This document shows positions 36,358-45,985 of a stretch of DNA of 64,000 nt, one piece after another (position 1 is the first letter of the stretch; every line of letters begins with the position of its first letter). This DNA is from Alteromonas ponticola (GTDB taxonomy: Bacteria > Pseudomonadota > Gammaproteobacteria > Enterobacterales > Alteromonadaceae): NCBI RefSeq assembly GCF_012911815.1, contig NZ_JAATNW010000003.1, positions 186,001 through 250,000 on the forward strand. The letters are read 5' to 3'. A model generated the notes under the pieces. That model did not search any database and was not told where the DNA came from. It was given only the letters and a program-made list of their open reading frames with translations. The position numbers and the translations under genes are program-made.

Positions 36358-36587
36358 TTTGTATTTCCCCACCCTGCTTGCAATACGTCGTCTCCTCCTT
36401 AGTGAGAATCCAGCCCAGCTTTACATACCACTTTTGCAACAATTCAATAAATTGAACAGAGCGAAAAGCGCGCTGCGACCACGGTAAGATATCGCCACGT
36501 TTAATTGAATAAATGACTCAGGAAGTCAGGTCAATTTGTATCTGAGTAGATCGCGGGAAAATGTTTAATCAAATCCCCAAAAAGATA

Positions 36588-36616
36588 TTGCAAACCATTC
36601 TCATTTGCAATAAAGT
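36588..36616 (+). promoter_or_regulatory. sigma-70 promoter with overlapping Fur box (small RNA promoter)
   Basis: TTGCAA (36588-36593), a 17-base spacer and TAAAGT (36611-36616) form a plausible promoter. The 19 bases 36590-36608 form a Fur-box-like palindrome: GCAAA and TTTGC ends and, on the minus strand, AATGAGAAT, 12 of 19 matches to the Fur consensus. Fur bound here would cover both promoter elements. Confidence 0.5.
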
Positions 36617-36622
36617 GGGTTC

Positions 36623-36698
36623 GCCTGTTCGATGTTAGGTATTTACGGTCTTGGCTTAGCATCGTAAGAGAGCAAGCAAATGCTTGCTCTCTTTTTTT
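36623..36698 (+). ncRNA. candidate Fur-repressed small regulatory RNA
   Basis: Predicted RNA of about 75 nt from the promoter at 36588-36616 to the T-run at 36692-36698. A 5' segment (GCCTGTTCG) is single-stranded in the predicted fold except for its end. An imperfect stem is closed by CGATG (36630-36634) and CATCG (36660-36664). The 3' end is a 12-bp terminator hairpin (36667-36678 with 36681-36692) followed by seven T residues, a typical Hfq-type end. No ORF is present. The T-run is on the plus strand only, so the hairpin does not serve the convergent lipoprotein gene. The logic resembles RyhB, but I see no RyhB core, so it is either a divergent analogue or new. Confidence 0.5.
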
Positions 36699-36701
36699 CA
36701 G

Positions 36702-37343
36702 CTAACCGAAAAACAGCTTCCATAACCAGCTATCGTCTAAATCGTCTTCGCAGGTTTTCAACTGAGTGGCATAGCGCAGCGAACGTGCTTTAACTTTGCC
36801 GGCCACGGTTTTTAACCAGGGTTTTCTGTTGTAACTTTGTCTTCGGTAACCGCCCCACCCCTCATGGTAATTTAGATACTGAGAGTAAGCGTCCCACTTT
36901 GAAACACCGTTCACTTTATTGGACTTATAGATAAACCAGCCCATGAAGTCTATAGCGTCCTCAAACTCATCACGATCAGCCCAGCTATTGCCCGTTTCGC
37001 GAACGTAGTCACTCCACGTGGGCGTTTTCGCCTGAGAGTAACCGTAAGCAGAGCTCACTCTTCCCCAGGGGATTAGACCGAAAAAGATGTAATCACGGGG
37101 AGGAAGTGCATCATGGCGAAAGGAGCTTTCCTGATACATCATTGCCATAGGCACGTGAATAGGCACGCCCCATTTGTCCCGCGCATCGGCAGCAGCGTCG
37201 TACCAGTCGTCCTTCTCGTAAAAGATTTCGCAAATATTGCTAATATCTTTAGGCGGTGCCGTTGCACATCCTGTCAACGCAACTGGTATGACCATCACAA
37301 AAAATAAAAATTTTTTGCAAACTTGTTTGAACTTTTCCAACAT
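36702..37343 (-). CDS. lipoprotein with lysozyme-like (SLT) domain
   Basis: 213 residues from ATG 37343. Lipobox LTGC with C26. The catalytic-type Glu of transglycosylases is present in MMYQESSFRHD (E72), followed by the AYGYSQAK turn typical of SLT domains (family pattern GxMQ, here YGYSQ), so it probably cleaves peptidoglycan glycan strands at the inner face of the outer membrane. The C-terminus is basic. It is separated from gshA and from the RNA candidate by hairpins. No morphology or secretion gene is adjacent. Confidence 0.7.
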   Translation of the reverse strand: MLEKFKQVCKKFLFFVMVIPVALTGCATAPPKDISNICEIFYEKDDWYDAAADARDKWGVPIHVPMAMMYQESSFRHDALPPRDYIFFGLIPWGRVSSAYGYSQAKTPTWSDYVRETGNSWADRDEFEDAIDFMGWFIYKSNKVNGVSKWDAYSQYLNYHEGWGGYRRQSYNRKPWLKTVAGKVKARSLRYATQLKTCEDDLDDSWLWKLFFG

Positions 37344-37398
37344 CACGTGTCCAAATAAGTGTTCTAGTAAATGTGTGTGTTTCCCTGGAACCTTTTAT

Positions 37399-37427
37399 AT
37401 GCCTGACCCCCGTCAGGCATTTTTTTT
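37399..37427. terminator. hairpin overlapping the gshA stop codon
   Basis: ATGCCTGAC (37399-37407) and GTCAGGCAT (37412-37420) are perfect arms around CCCC, followed on the plus strand by eight T. These T residues are the Lys codons at the end of gshA, and the gshA TGA (37415-37413) lies within the stem. The terminator polarity is opposite to gshA. Confidence 0.55.
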
Positions 37428-39011
37428 GGCTGGCGGCTCAGTGAAATAGTCATGGATAAATTCATCAAAGCTTTTGGTATCTCCAGCTTCAACTTCGCTC
37501 TGAGCCTGCAACGAGTTTGACGCCATCATATTAAAAACCGCGTCGTCATCGTGCACATAAGAACAACCCTTGATTTTGGTCGAGTATTGTTCAGCAAGCG
37601 TTAATCCGGCCGCACCATTATCCTGATTTTCACTAAGCAACTGAGCCATCAGCTTCCCTGATAAAGTCAGCCCAGGATCGTTAATCTTGTCGTGTTCAAG
37701 CTGAACCGCAGCTGAATAATCGCGTGTTGCATAGGCTTCGTCAAGTAACTTTGCGGTTTCCGTGAAATGCTCGAACAATTGCGCCCCCCATTCTTTTAAG
37801 GTAATTTTACCTTCTGGTCGGGTTAACTCGACACCAGGTTTGCGACCATAAAGAACGGTGGTAGCAATATTGTCATTGGTAAGTTGTAACTCTTCACTAA
37901 ACAAGTTTTTACTTGGCATTAATAGACACGTCAGCATGAAAACATCGAGAAAGTCCATCTGCGATTGTGAAATACCCACCTCGCTAAAGGGGTTAACATC
38001 CAACGCTCTTACCTCAATGTAACTCACTCCCCGGCGAGCTAACGCGTCTGAGGGCTTCTCCATTGACCGTGTAGGTTGTTTGGGTCGTACCGGTGAGTAC
38101 AGCTCATTTTCAATCTGCAGGATGTTGTGACTAAGCTGTTGCCAGTTTCCACCCTCTCCTGCAGCATATTGTTTAAACCGACTGGATTCCGTCTCCATTG
38201 CCTGACGTAATAAGGTTACATAATTATCTAAATGGTTATAGCAAATTTGCAAACTGGATTGATCGGCGTTGGTATAGCCTAAATCACTCATTCTCAATGA
38301 CGTTGCGTAGGGAAGATATACCGTGCCCTTGCCTAATTTTTCAAACGGTAGATCAGGCGATTTACCCGTTAAAAATGAACTGCAAAGAGCTGGAGATGCA
38401 CCAAATAAATAAGGAATGAGCCAGCAGAATCGACGATAATTGCGGATCATTGCGAAATAGTCTGCAGAGACCTGTTCAGTTGAATATTCTTTTCCATGTA
38501 ACGACGCCCACTGCTTCCAAAACGCTTCAGGCAAGGAAAAATTAAAATGCACACCCGCAATAGCCTGCATCATGCTGCCATAACGGTTCTTAAGACCAAG
38601 ACGGTATACACGCTTCATTTTGCCGATGTTTGAGTCGCCATACCATGCAAGGGGTATTTCATTCTGATCCTCGACAAAGCAAGGCATACTCAGCGGCCAC
38701 AGCCATTCCTCCCCCATATTATCCAGCGTAAATTTGTGCAAATCACGGAGCTGTTCGACCGTTTTGCCGCGCTGACTCTCGGGAGGTGTTATAAATTCCA
38801 GCAACGATTCAGAGAAATCAGTTGTGATGCGCTCATGAGCAAGCGCTGAACCCAAAGCTGAAGGGTGCGGTGTCGTCGCTAATCTGCCGTTGGGATTAAT
38901 TCGCAAAGCTTCCCTTTCCACACCACGTTGAATTTCGCGTAAACTTTGTACAAATTCAGGTTTGGCCACTGCGCTCACTCGCGCGTCAAATGTTAAAAAT
39001 GTAGAGGTCAA
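37413..39011 (-). CDS. gshA: glutamate-cysteine ligase
   Basis: 532 residues, class I (gammaproteobacterial) enzyme that makes gamma-glutamylcysteine, the first step of glutathione synthesis. Signature stretches: IQRGVEREALRINPNGRLATTPHP, ITTDFSESLLEFITPP, RGVSYIEVRALDVNPFSEVGI. The start at TTG 39011 gives a slightly longer N-terminus than E. coli GshA. The last codons form the T-run side of a hairpin. It supplies glutathione for gloA and grxD in the same window. Confidence 0.95.
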   Translation of the reverse strand: MTSTFLTFDARVSAVAKPEFVQSLREIQRGVEREALRINPNGRLATTPHPSALGSALAHERITTDFSESLLEFITPPESQRGKTVEQLRDLHKFTLDNMGEEWLWPLSMPCFVEDQNEIPLAWYGDSNIGKMKRVYRLGLKNRYGSMMQAIAGVHFNFSLPEAFWKQWASLHGKEYSTEQVSADYFAMIRNYRRFCWLIPYLFGASPALCSSFLTGKSPDLPFEKLGKGTVYLPYATSLRMSDLGYTNADQSSLQICYNHLDNYVTLLRQAMETESSRFKQYAAGEGGNWQQLSHNILQIENELYSPVRPKQPTRSMEKPSDALARRGVSYIEVRALDVNPFSEVGISQSQMDFLDVFMLTCLLMPSKNLFSEELQLTNDNIATTVLYGRKPGVELTRPEGKITLKEWGAQLFEHFTETAKLLDEAYATRDYSAAVQLEHDKINDPGLTLSGKLMAQLLSENQDNGAAGLTLAEQYSTKIKGCSYVHDDDAVFNMMASNSLQAQSEVEAGDTKSFDEFIHDYFTEPPAKKNA

Positions 39012-39175
39012 TTCAAATTCCCATGATTGCGGATTTTTAAGCGGATTGCGTCAAAATTAACGTGACCGATTCAGGCAGCCACTGGTTAAACTATGGCCAC
39101 CGCTCGGTGCATGTCGACTACCTTGTAAATACGAACTCCCTTAAATTAGGTTTCAAACGCGTATTTTCAAGCACG

Positions 39176-39208
39176 AAAGCGACTGATTGCTAGAATATCA
39201 GTCGCTTT
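39176..39208. terminator. bidirectional terminator after the M16 protease gene
   Basis: AAAGCGACTGAT (39176-39187) and ATCAGTCGCTTT (39197-39208) are perfect 12-base arms, 22 bases past the protease stop. Confidence 0.75.
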
Positions 39209-39230
39209 GATTCAAATACACGATTAATTT

Positions 39231-42059
39231 TTACTGCTGAATGGTTAAATGTGTAATTGGAAACGAAAGTGCTTTCAGTTGCTGCTCCAGTACTACCTTA
39301 TCGCCAACCACGATAATTTGCATATCTTCCAATTTTAATTGCTCGCTGGCCAACTCATTTAGTTCGTCAAGAGAAATTGTATTGATAATTTCGATTTGTT
39401 GTTTAGGATAGTTATCTTCAAGCTCAAAGGCTTGTAACTGTCTCAAAAACCGCACTTTATTCAACGGCGTCTCGTACTTTAATGCGTCACTCAATGTAAA
39501 CGCATTACGCATAAATGCCATTTCCTGTTTGGTCATACCTTCACTTTGATAGGTATCCAGTTCTTTGATAATTTCCTTTAAAGCATCTGCTGTATTAGCG
39601 GCGGTAACATTCGAGCCAACTTCGAAAAAGCCTAATGATTTACCTCCGCTAAAATGACTTCTTGCTCCATAGGCGTAACCTTTATCTTCACGAAGGTTAA
39701 GGTTGATGCGGCTATTAAAGGCTCCTCCCAGCGGGAAATTCATCAGGCGTGACTTAAAGAATTCACCGGTCGCGTCGTAAGTCGGCCCACGCTTGGCCAC
39801 TACCACAACCGATTGAACTGCTTCTGGGTGCTCTATAAAGAACAGGTTAGTTTTATCATACTCAGGGAATTGATATTGTTCAGAAATCTCGTATTCTTTC
39901 TGATCCCATTCGTTCAAAAAGGCAAGTTGTCTGGTTAGTTCCGGCTGAGACAAGTCAGTCACGCTAATAGCCTTGGCCATATAGGGTGACCAATATTTGT
40001 CATAAAACGCTTTAACGTCTTCCAGCGTCAAATTTTCCACCGTTACCATTGTACCTTCGTTAGGTAGGCTGACTCGATTATCTTTGCCAAACAAAACCTC
40101 ATCACGGCCACGGTCAGCCAGAAACACCGGATCTTTGACTTGCTGTTGCATACTTTGCAACGTTCTTTCCTTCAAGCGCTCGAAATCAGTTTTTAGAAAC
40201 GCGGGCCGGAACATTTTTTCTTTTAGCAACTCCATTGTTTCAGAAAGATTTTTTGTCAGGCTGGAGACCTGCACTTGCATATATCGTCCACTGGTAGAAA
40301 ACTGGATAGAGCTGCCCAATTTCGCTAGAGCATTAGCCATTTCTTCGTTAGTGAAATTCACCGTTGACTCGTTCATCATGTGCATGGTCATGCTGGCAAG
40401 GCCAGCTTTGTCTGGAGGATCCAGTAACATACCACCTTCTAAAGCCAGACTAAGAATGGTGGTCGGTGTCTCATCGTTGTGTACACCCAGCACGGTGATC
40501 CCGCTAGCCATTTTCGACTCCCAGTATTCTGGCACTTTTACTGCTGGTATTTCACCTGCTGCAGGCATTATCGAACGGTCAAACGAGTCGTCGATGACCG
40601 GCTGCGCCACACTATCTTCCTGTGAAGGAGGGGTAATCTCGCGTGCTGGCATTTGATAGTTCTGCTCTGCCACCCCTAATTGAGTCTGGCCTTTAGGCAC
40701 CACGCTTAGCACGACAGCATGCTTGTCTTTCACGTACTTTTTATACACGCGCATAACATCTTCAGCGGTAACACTGTTGTAGCGCGCAATATCTTCAGCC
40801 ACCAGATCAGGTTCACCATAGAATGTTTCATTCGCCGCCAGGGTCGATACTTTGCCTGCCACACTTTGCAAACCAAATACAGTGGAAACCTCGATTGAGG
40901 ATTTAGTGCGGGTTAAGTCGTCTGGTAGAACACCGCGTTGTTCAAATTCCGCCAGAGTGTCGTGAACCACCTGCTTAAGTTGTTTAAGATTTACACCAGC
41001 GGCCGGATTCGCTAAGGCCAGCAATTGAAACTCGCACGCCAGCTCCCGACATGGATGGGCAACCGCTGCCTGCACCGCCAGCCCGGATTTCACCAGATTT
41101 TTATAAAACAATGATGTTTTTCCTGAACCCAGAATATCAGCAAGTACATCGAGTGGGGCTTCATCTGGATGACGCGCATATACGGTTGGAAAGGTCATCT
41201 GCAACAAAGGAAGATGCACTTTATCTTCCAGCGTAATGTAGCGGGTTTCGTTTAGTTCAACCTGCTCTGGTTCATCATTTTTAACTTCAGGTCCCTTGGG
41301 GATGGTGCCGAAATACTTTTCAACCCACTGTCTGGTTTTCACTTTGTCAATGTCGCCGCCGATAGTTAGCACCGCATTATTCGGTCCATACCAGCGTTTA
41401 AAAAAGGCTTTCAGATCGTTGACATCGACCCGGTCTAAATCTTCAACATAGCCGATGGTAGACCACGAATAAGGATGGCCAGAAGGAAACAATGCTTCTA
41501 TAGTGCGCTCGTGCCTCAGCCCATAGGGCTGATTGTCCACACGTTGCGCGCGTTCGTTTTTAACCGTTTCCCGTTGAACTTCGAACTTCTTCTGTGTTAC
41601 CGCTTCCAGCAAAAAACCCATTCTATCGGCTTCCAGCCACAATACTTTCTCAAGTTGGTTAGAAGGAACCGTTTGATAATAGTTGGTTCGGTCTGAATTG
41701 GTCGTGCCGTTCATACTACCACCAGCTTCTGTCACAATTTTGAAATGCTGTTCATCGTCGACGTGTTGTGACCCCTGGAACATCATATGTTCAAAAAAAT
41801 GGGCAAAGCCCGATTTGCCGACCTCTTCTCGCGCCGAGCCTACATGGTACGTCACATCTACGTGCACCAGCGGATCAGAACTGTCTTCATGCAAGATCAC
41901 TGTTAAGCCATTGTCCAGGGTATATTTCTCATAGGGAATGGAAATCCCTTCCTGATTTGACGTATCGGCTTGGCTGGTTGTCGCGTTCTGCTGGCAGGCC
42001 ATTAATGAAAAAAGTGCGCTTACAACTAAAAATTGTTTAAGGGCCAGTTTTACTGACAT
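39231..42059 (-). CDS. M16 family zinc metalloprotease lipoprotein
   Basis: 942 residues. Lipobox LMAC, C22. The first half carries the inverted zinc motif H87-F-F-E90-H91 (FAHFFEHMMFQGS) and the following Glu-containing helix, and the second half is a related non-catalytic repeat (DDETPTTILSLALEGGMLLDP, then NLREDKGYAYGARS with the conserved R/Y substrate-binding pair). It is a fused pitrilysin-type clam-shell protease, anchored by lipid and expected to degrade short peptides in the envelope. Such genes are common in Alteromonadales. Divergent from the HPt gene. Confidence 0.88.
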   Translation of the reverse strand: MSVKLALKQFLVVSALFSLMACQQNATTSQADTSNQEGISIPYEKYTLDNGLTVILHEDSSDPLVHVDVTYHVGSAREEVGKSGFAHFFEHMMFQGSQHVDDEQHFKIVTEAGGSMNGTTNSDRTNYYQTVPSNQLEKVLWLEADRMGFLLEAVTQKKFEVQRETVKNERAQRVDNQPYGLRHERTIEALFPSGHPYSWSTIGYVEDLDRVDVNDLKAFFKRWYGPNNAVLTIGGDIDKVKTRQWVEKYFGTIPKGPEVKNDEPEQVELNETRYITLEDKVHLPLLQMTFPTVYARHPDEAPLDVLADILGSGKTSLFYKNLVKSGLAVQAAVAHPCRELACEFQLLALANPAAGVNLKQLKQVVHDTLAEFEQRGVLPDDLTRTKSSIEVSTVFGLQSVAGKVSTLAANETFYGEPDLVAEDIARYNSVTAEDVMRVYKKYVKDKHAVVLSVVPKGQTQLGVAEQNYQMPAREITPPSQEDSVAQPVIDDSFDRSIMPAAGEIPAVKVPEYWESKMASGITVLGVHNDETPTTILSLALEGGMLLDPPDKAGLASMTMHMMNESTVNFTNEEMANALAKLGSSIQFSTSGRYMQVQVSSLTKNLSETMELLKEKMFRPAFLKTDFERLKERTLQSMQQQVKDPVFLADRGRDEVLFGKDNRVSLPNEGTMVTVENLTLEDVKAFYDKYWSPYMAKAISVTDLSQPELTRQLAFLNEWDQKEYEISEQYQFPEYDKTNLFFIEHPEAVQSVVVVAKRGPTYDATGEFFKSRLMNFPLGGAFNSRINLNLREDKGYAYGARSHFSGGKSLGFFEVGSNVTAANTADALKEIIKELDTYQSEGMTKQEMAFMRNAFTLSDALKYETPLNKVRFLRQLQAFELEDNYPKQQIEIINTISLDELNELASEQLKLEDMQIIVVGDKVVLEQQLKALSFPITHLTIQQ

Positions 42060-42271
42060 TATTCATCCTTTTAACTATGCGGTACTCGAGTCTTACACTC
42101 ACCATTTGTTTAGCTGAGTATATATCAGATACGATACACTACGTGCTGACCAAAAAGTCAGGTTACCAAAAATTTTCGGCAGACACACAATATTATCCGT
42201 CAGGCTCAAATTAGCTTGTATCAATTTAATTTTTGTTGGCCTACACTAAAGCCAGATTAAGAGGATTAACA

Positions 42272-42832
42272 ATGAATAGAACGCAAACCATCATTGACTT
42301 GGAATTTGGTACCACCCAATTGAGTGGTAATAAGCGTTTGCTACTGACCCTACTGCAAAAGTTTACCGACGAATATCGGCAAACAGAACAGAAATTGAAT
42401 ACCGCTTTTAAGAATGAGGACTGGGAATCTGCACGTGTTTTAGTGCACACGTTAAAAGGCGTTACGGGCAATCTGGGCATCAATGCGTTGCACGATGAGT
42501 GCAAACAAATCGAAGACAGCCTTAAGCTCAAATCTGAGATCCCGTCCAATTATGCGCAATTTCTCAGTATCTTAAGAGAAACGCTGGACGTCACCGCTAA
42601 ATTAAGCGCGAACCCAGACAGCGATTCCACCGTTGACGATTCGAACGCATCATCTGCAAATCAGAGTAAAGAAGATTTTCTACGCGCATTACGCAACAGT
42701 GAGTTTATAACAGAAGAACAACTAGACAGCTGGGTGAAAGCGACAACCAACGACACTGCAAAGCAAAAATCGATTAAAGATGCAGTGGATGAACTCGATT
42801 ACCAGACAGCAATTAATCTAGTCAACGCTTAG
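42272..42832 (+). CDS. histidine phosphotransfer (HPt) domain protein
   Basis: 186 residues from ATG 42272, chosen because AAGAGGATT lies nine bases upstream. An HPt helical bundle spans about 5-110 with the phospho-accepting His in ARVLVHTLKGVTGNLG. A low-complexity Asp/Ser linker and a small helical tail (about 130-186) of unknown role follow. It has no kinase or regulator beside it, so it is an orphan phosphorelay intermediate; the hybrid kinase at 9930-12086, which lacks an HPt domain, is one possible donor. It is followed after eight bases by the pseudouridine synthase gene. Confidence 0.8.
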   Translation: MNRTQTIIDLEFGTTQLSGNKRLLLTLLQKFTDEYRQTEQKLNTAFKNEDWESARVLVHTLKGVTGNLGINALHDECKQIEDSLKLKSEIPSNYAQFLSILRETLDVTAKLSANPDSDSTVDDSNASSANQSKEDFLRALRNSEFITEEQLDSWVKATTNDTAKQKSIKDAVDELDYQTAINLVNA

Positions 42833-42840
42833 GTATCTCC

Positions 42841-43524
42841 TTGGTAAAGATCGTTTACGACCATCAGGATTTTATTGTTGTGGATAAACCCGTTGGTATG
42901 CCAATGCACGACTCTGCTCGAGGCATAGTTGTAAGTAGTGAAAACGTTCTTGGAGAAAAGGATCTGCACCTCTGCCACAGATTGGATACGGGTACCTCTG
43001 GCTGTCTGATTTTAGCGAAAAGCCCCACTGCGGCAGCACAATTTGAGCAATTATTTTCCCAACGCAAGATACAGAAGTATTACCTGGCTCTCACGCAACT
43101 AAAACCCAACAAAAAGCAAGGTACCGTCATCGGAGACATGAAAAACCGCCGCCGGGGCCAACATATTTTAGTTAAGTCTCGCGAGAATCCTGCGGTAACC
43201 CAGTTTTTTTCATCCTCTGTGGAAGCCGGAAGACGAGGAGCTGTGGTTAAACCACTAACAGGAAAAACACATCAAATTCGCGTTGCGCTTAAGAGTTTGG
43301 GTAGCCCTATTCTCGGTGATACGTTTTACGGCGGGATCGAATCCGACCGAATGTATTTGCATGCGTGGCAACTTCACTTCAGTTATCGCGGAGAGTCTAT
43401 TCGCTGTATTTGTCCGCCAAACGAAGGTAAGTTGTTTCAGTCTGCACCGTTTAAAAACTGGTTAGCTAAGCAACCGCCACCCACGTCACTGCCCTGGCCT
43501 CCCTTCAACCTTCCAGCGAGTTAG
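42841..43524 (+). CDS. RluA-family RNA pseudouridine synthase
   Basis: 227 residues. The catalytic Asp is D49 in CHRLDTGTSGCLILAK, with the tyrosine motif KYYLAL and the KPLTGKTHQIRVALKSLGSPILGD block. There is no S4 domain, so it is the short form like RluA, TruC or the TIGR01621 type; the RNA target (rRNA or tRNA) is not assigned. The start is TTG 42841. It ends two bases before the GTG of the PanE-like gene, so HPt, this gene and the reductase look like one transcript. Confidence 0.85.
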   Translation: MVKIVYDHQDFIVVDKPVGMPMHDSARGIVVSSENVLGEKDLHLCHRLDTGTSGCLILAKSPTAAAQFEQLFSQRKIQKYYLALTQLKPNKKQGTVIGDMKNRRRGQHILVKSRENPAVTQFFSSSVEAGRRGAVVKPLTGKTHQIRVALKSLGSPILGDTFYGGIESDRMYLHAWQLHFSYRGESIRCICPPNEGKLFQSAPFKNWLAKQPPPTSLPWPPFNLPAS

Positions 43525-43526
43525 AC

Positions 43527-44426
43527 GTGCCCGCAATTAAGCATTTCAATTTTGCACAGGTCATTGGCGACGGTGCTATAGGCTCGCTCATATGTGCAGG
43601 TATGGAAACAGCCCAACTACCGTATGGCCGAAAAACGCGCTCGACCATGCCCGTTACCACACTGGAAACTTATCACAACAAACCCATACAGCTGGCTTCC
43701 GATCGGGGGAATTGTCAGCGGCTAACAGCCGATGACCTGTTAGTGTTACCGATAAAAGTGCATCAGCTCAATACTGCATTAGATGAGTGCGAATCAGCAT
43801 TGCATCCAAATACGACGGTAATGTTGTTACAGAATGGTATGGGCGGTGAGGAAATCGTTTCACAGCGTTTACCGCAACAGCCGCTAGTGATCGCAACGAC
43901 CAGTCATGGCGCTTATAAAGATAACAACCGAGTGAAGCATACCGGCCTTGGAGAGACCAAAATTGGCAGTAACAACATCGATGCAGGTCACTGGAAGGCG
44001 ACGGCGGCATTACAGTTACTCAATCTATGTATAGGTCCGGCACGCTGGGAATCGAACATGACTCACGCGCTGTGGTCGAAACTGGCGGTGAACGCGGTAA
44101 TTAACCCGCTTACTGCACTTAACGACATTCCCAACGGCGAGTTAACGCAAAATAAATATCGCAATGAAATTGAGTTGCTCTGCACTGAAATCGCCAGCGT
44201 AATGCACAGTCAAAATATACATGTCAGCACACGTGAATTAGTCGACAACTGCTTGAACGTAGCAGCCGCTACCGCAAAAAACTTCTCAAGCATGCATCAG
44301 GATGTCGCCCATAAACGTAAAACTGAAATTGATGCGATTAATGGCTTTATCGTTTCCACGGCGCAAAAAAAAGGCATTGATGTTCCCATCAATGCCTTAC
44401 TTGTTCAGAAAATAAAAGCGCGTTAA
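43527..44426 (+). CDS. panE: 2-dehydropantoate 2-reductase-like (PanE/ApbA family)
   Basis: 299 residues. The N-terminal NADPH-binding fold has a slightly altered glycine motif ([11 protein letters not shown], residues about 12-22). [11 protein letters not shown] and the C-terminal [16 protein letters not shown] (catalytic Lys in SKL, substrate Asn) are characteristic. It reduces ketopantoate to pantoate for coenzyme A synthesis, or acts on a related keto-acid. The start is GTG 43527. Its stop codon overlaps the stop of convergent lysS by three bases. Confidence 0.8.
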   Translation: MPAIKHFNFAQVIGDGAIGSLICAGMETAQLPYGRKTRSTMPVTTLETYHNKPIQLASDRGNCQRLTADDLLVLPIKVHQLNTALDECESALHPNTTVMLLQNGMGGEEIVSQRLPQQPLVIATTSHGAYKDNNRVKHTGLGETKIGSNNIDAGHWKATAALQLLNLCIGPARWESNMTHALWSKLAVNAVINPLTALNDIPNGELTQNKYRNEIELLCTEIASVMHSQNIHVSTRELVDNCLNVAAATAKNFSSMHQDVAHKRKTEIDAINGFIVSTAQKKGIDVPINALLVQKIKAR

Positions 44427-45961
44427 TCTTCCTGCGGCTTCATGTGCGGGAACAAGATAACGTCTTTGATCGTTGGGCTATCAGTAAACAACATCGCCAG
44501 ACGATCGATGCCTATACCCTCACCCGCGGTTGGTGGTAAACCGTATTCTAAAGCACGAATGTAGTCGTCATCGAAATGCATGGCTTCATCGTCACCCGCG
44601 TCTTTTTCTTCAACCTGTTTATTGAAACGTTCAGCCTGATCTTCAGGATCGTTTAGCTCACTAAAGCCATTAGCTAACTCACGGCCGCCTACAAAAAATT
44701 CAAAGCGATCGGTTATAAATGGATTGTCATCATTGCGGCGCGCTAAGGGCGACACTTCCCATGGATAAGCAGTTATGAAGGTAGGCTGCTCAAGTTTTTC
44801 TTCTGCTGTCGCTTCGAAAATTTCACACAGGTACTTGCCCGCACCCCATACACCATCCACTTCAGGCTCTTTAATGTGCAGTTTTTTCGCCATCGTCTTG
44901 AGCGAATCCAGATTCGCTTCCGGGTCGCGGATAGCCGCTTCATCAGCTTCAGGCCAGTATTTCAAAATGGCATCGGCCATACTCAAGCGGTCAAAGGGTT
45001 TCTCAAAGTCATACTGTATTTCACGTACAACATTGCCCTCAGCATCACGCTGAGTATTGATAATTTGTGCCGTACCCAGAATATCGTTGGCCAATGTGCG
45101 CAGCATATCCTCGGTCAAATCCATCAGGTCGTTGTAGTCTGCATACGCCTGATAGAATTCCAGCATGGTGAATTCAGGATTATGCCGGGTAGATAGCCCT
45201 TCATTGCGGAAATTTCGGTTAATTTCAAATACCCGCTCAAACCCGCCAACAACCAAACGCTTAAGATAAAGTTCTGGTGCAATACGCAGGAACATTTCAA
45301 TATCCATCGCATTATGATGGGTGACGAAAGGCTTAGCCGTGGCACCGCCAGGGATCACCTGCAGCATTGGTGTTTCAACTTCAATAAAGTCGCGCTGACT
45401 CAGATAATTACGAATACCATTGATGATCGCGCTTCTGACCTTAAATGTCTGACGCGTGCGTTCGCTGGTGATCAAATCGACATAACGTTGACGATATTTG
45501 GTCTCCTGATCACTTAAGCCGTGAAATTTTTCAGGCAAAGGACGCAAGGCTTTAGTCAAAAGGGTGTAGATTTCCATATCAACATACAAATCGCCTTTAC
45601 CTGACTTTTGTAAGTTGCCTTCAACGCCAATTATGTCGCCTATGTCGAGACTGCCGTAACGTGCTTTAATGTCTTTCTGCGTCTCTTTCGCAGCATAGGA
45701 CTGAATGCGACCTGACATGTCCTGTAACAGTAGAAACGGACCGCGCTTGGCCATAATTCGACCGGCAATGCTCACACGAACGTGTGCTTCTGCCAGCTCT
45801 TCCTTGCTCTTTTCACCGTGTGCCTTTTGCAACTCATCCGCATAATGTTTTCGGCGGAAATCGTTTGGGAATCCGTTAGATCTGCAATTTTCTCGAATAG
45901 CGCTAAGTTTGGCTCTGCGCTCTGTAATCAATTTATTTTCGTCGAGTTGTTGGTCGGTCAT
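44423..45961 (-). CDS. lysS: lysyl-tRNA synthetase, class II
   Basis: 512 residues. OB-fold anticodon-binding domain (about 60-150), then class II motifs: [10 protein letters not shown] (motif 1), [26 protein letters not shown] (motif 2), [16 protein letters not shown] (motif 3). It charges tRNA-Lys. It lies 24 bases downstream of prfB in the same direction, the usual prfB-lysS operon. Tail-to-tail overlap with panE means no room for a terminator. Confidence 0.97.
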   Translation of the reverse strand: MTDQQLDENKLITERRAKLSAIRENCRSNGFPNDFRRKHYADELQKAHGEKSKEELAEAHVRVSIAGRIMAKRGPFLLLQDMSGRIQSYAAKETQKDIKARYGSLDIGDIIGVEGNLQKSGKGDLYVDMEIYTLLTKALRPLPEKFHGLSDQETKYRQRYVDLITSERTRQTFKVRSAIINGIRNYLSQRDFIEVETPMLQVIPGGATAKPFVTHHNAMDIEMFLRIAPELYLKRLVVGGFERVFEINRNFRNEGLSTRHNPEFTMLEFYQAYADYNDLMDLTEDMLRTLANDILGTAQIINTQRDAEGNVVREIQYDFEKPFDRLSMADAILKYWPEADEAAIRDPEANLDSLKTMAKKLHIKEPEVDGVWGAGKYLCEIFEATAEEKLEQPTFITAYPWEVSPLARRNDDNPFITDRFEFFVGGRELANGFSELNDPEDQAERFNKQVEEKDAGDDEAMHFDDDYIRALEYGLPPTAGEGIGIDRLAMLFTDSPTIKDVILFPHMKPQED

Positions 45962-45985
45962 GGCCTTGTTTTCACTTGATTAAGG

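Noticed and set aside
36664..36698. Hairpin at 36667-36692 as the terminator of the SLT-like lipoprotein gene
   Set aside because: In that direction no T-run follows the stem; the seven T residues are on the plus strand.
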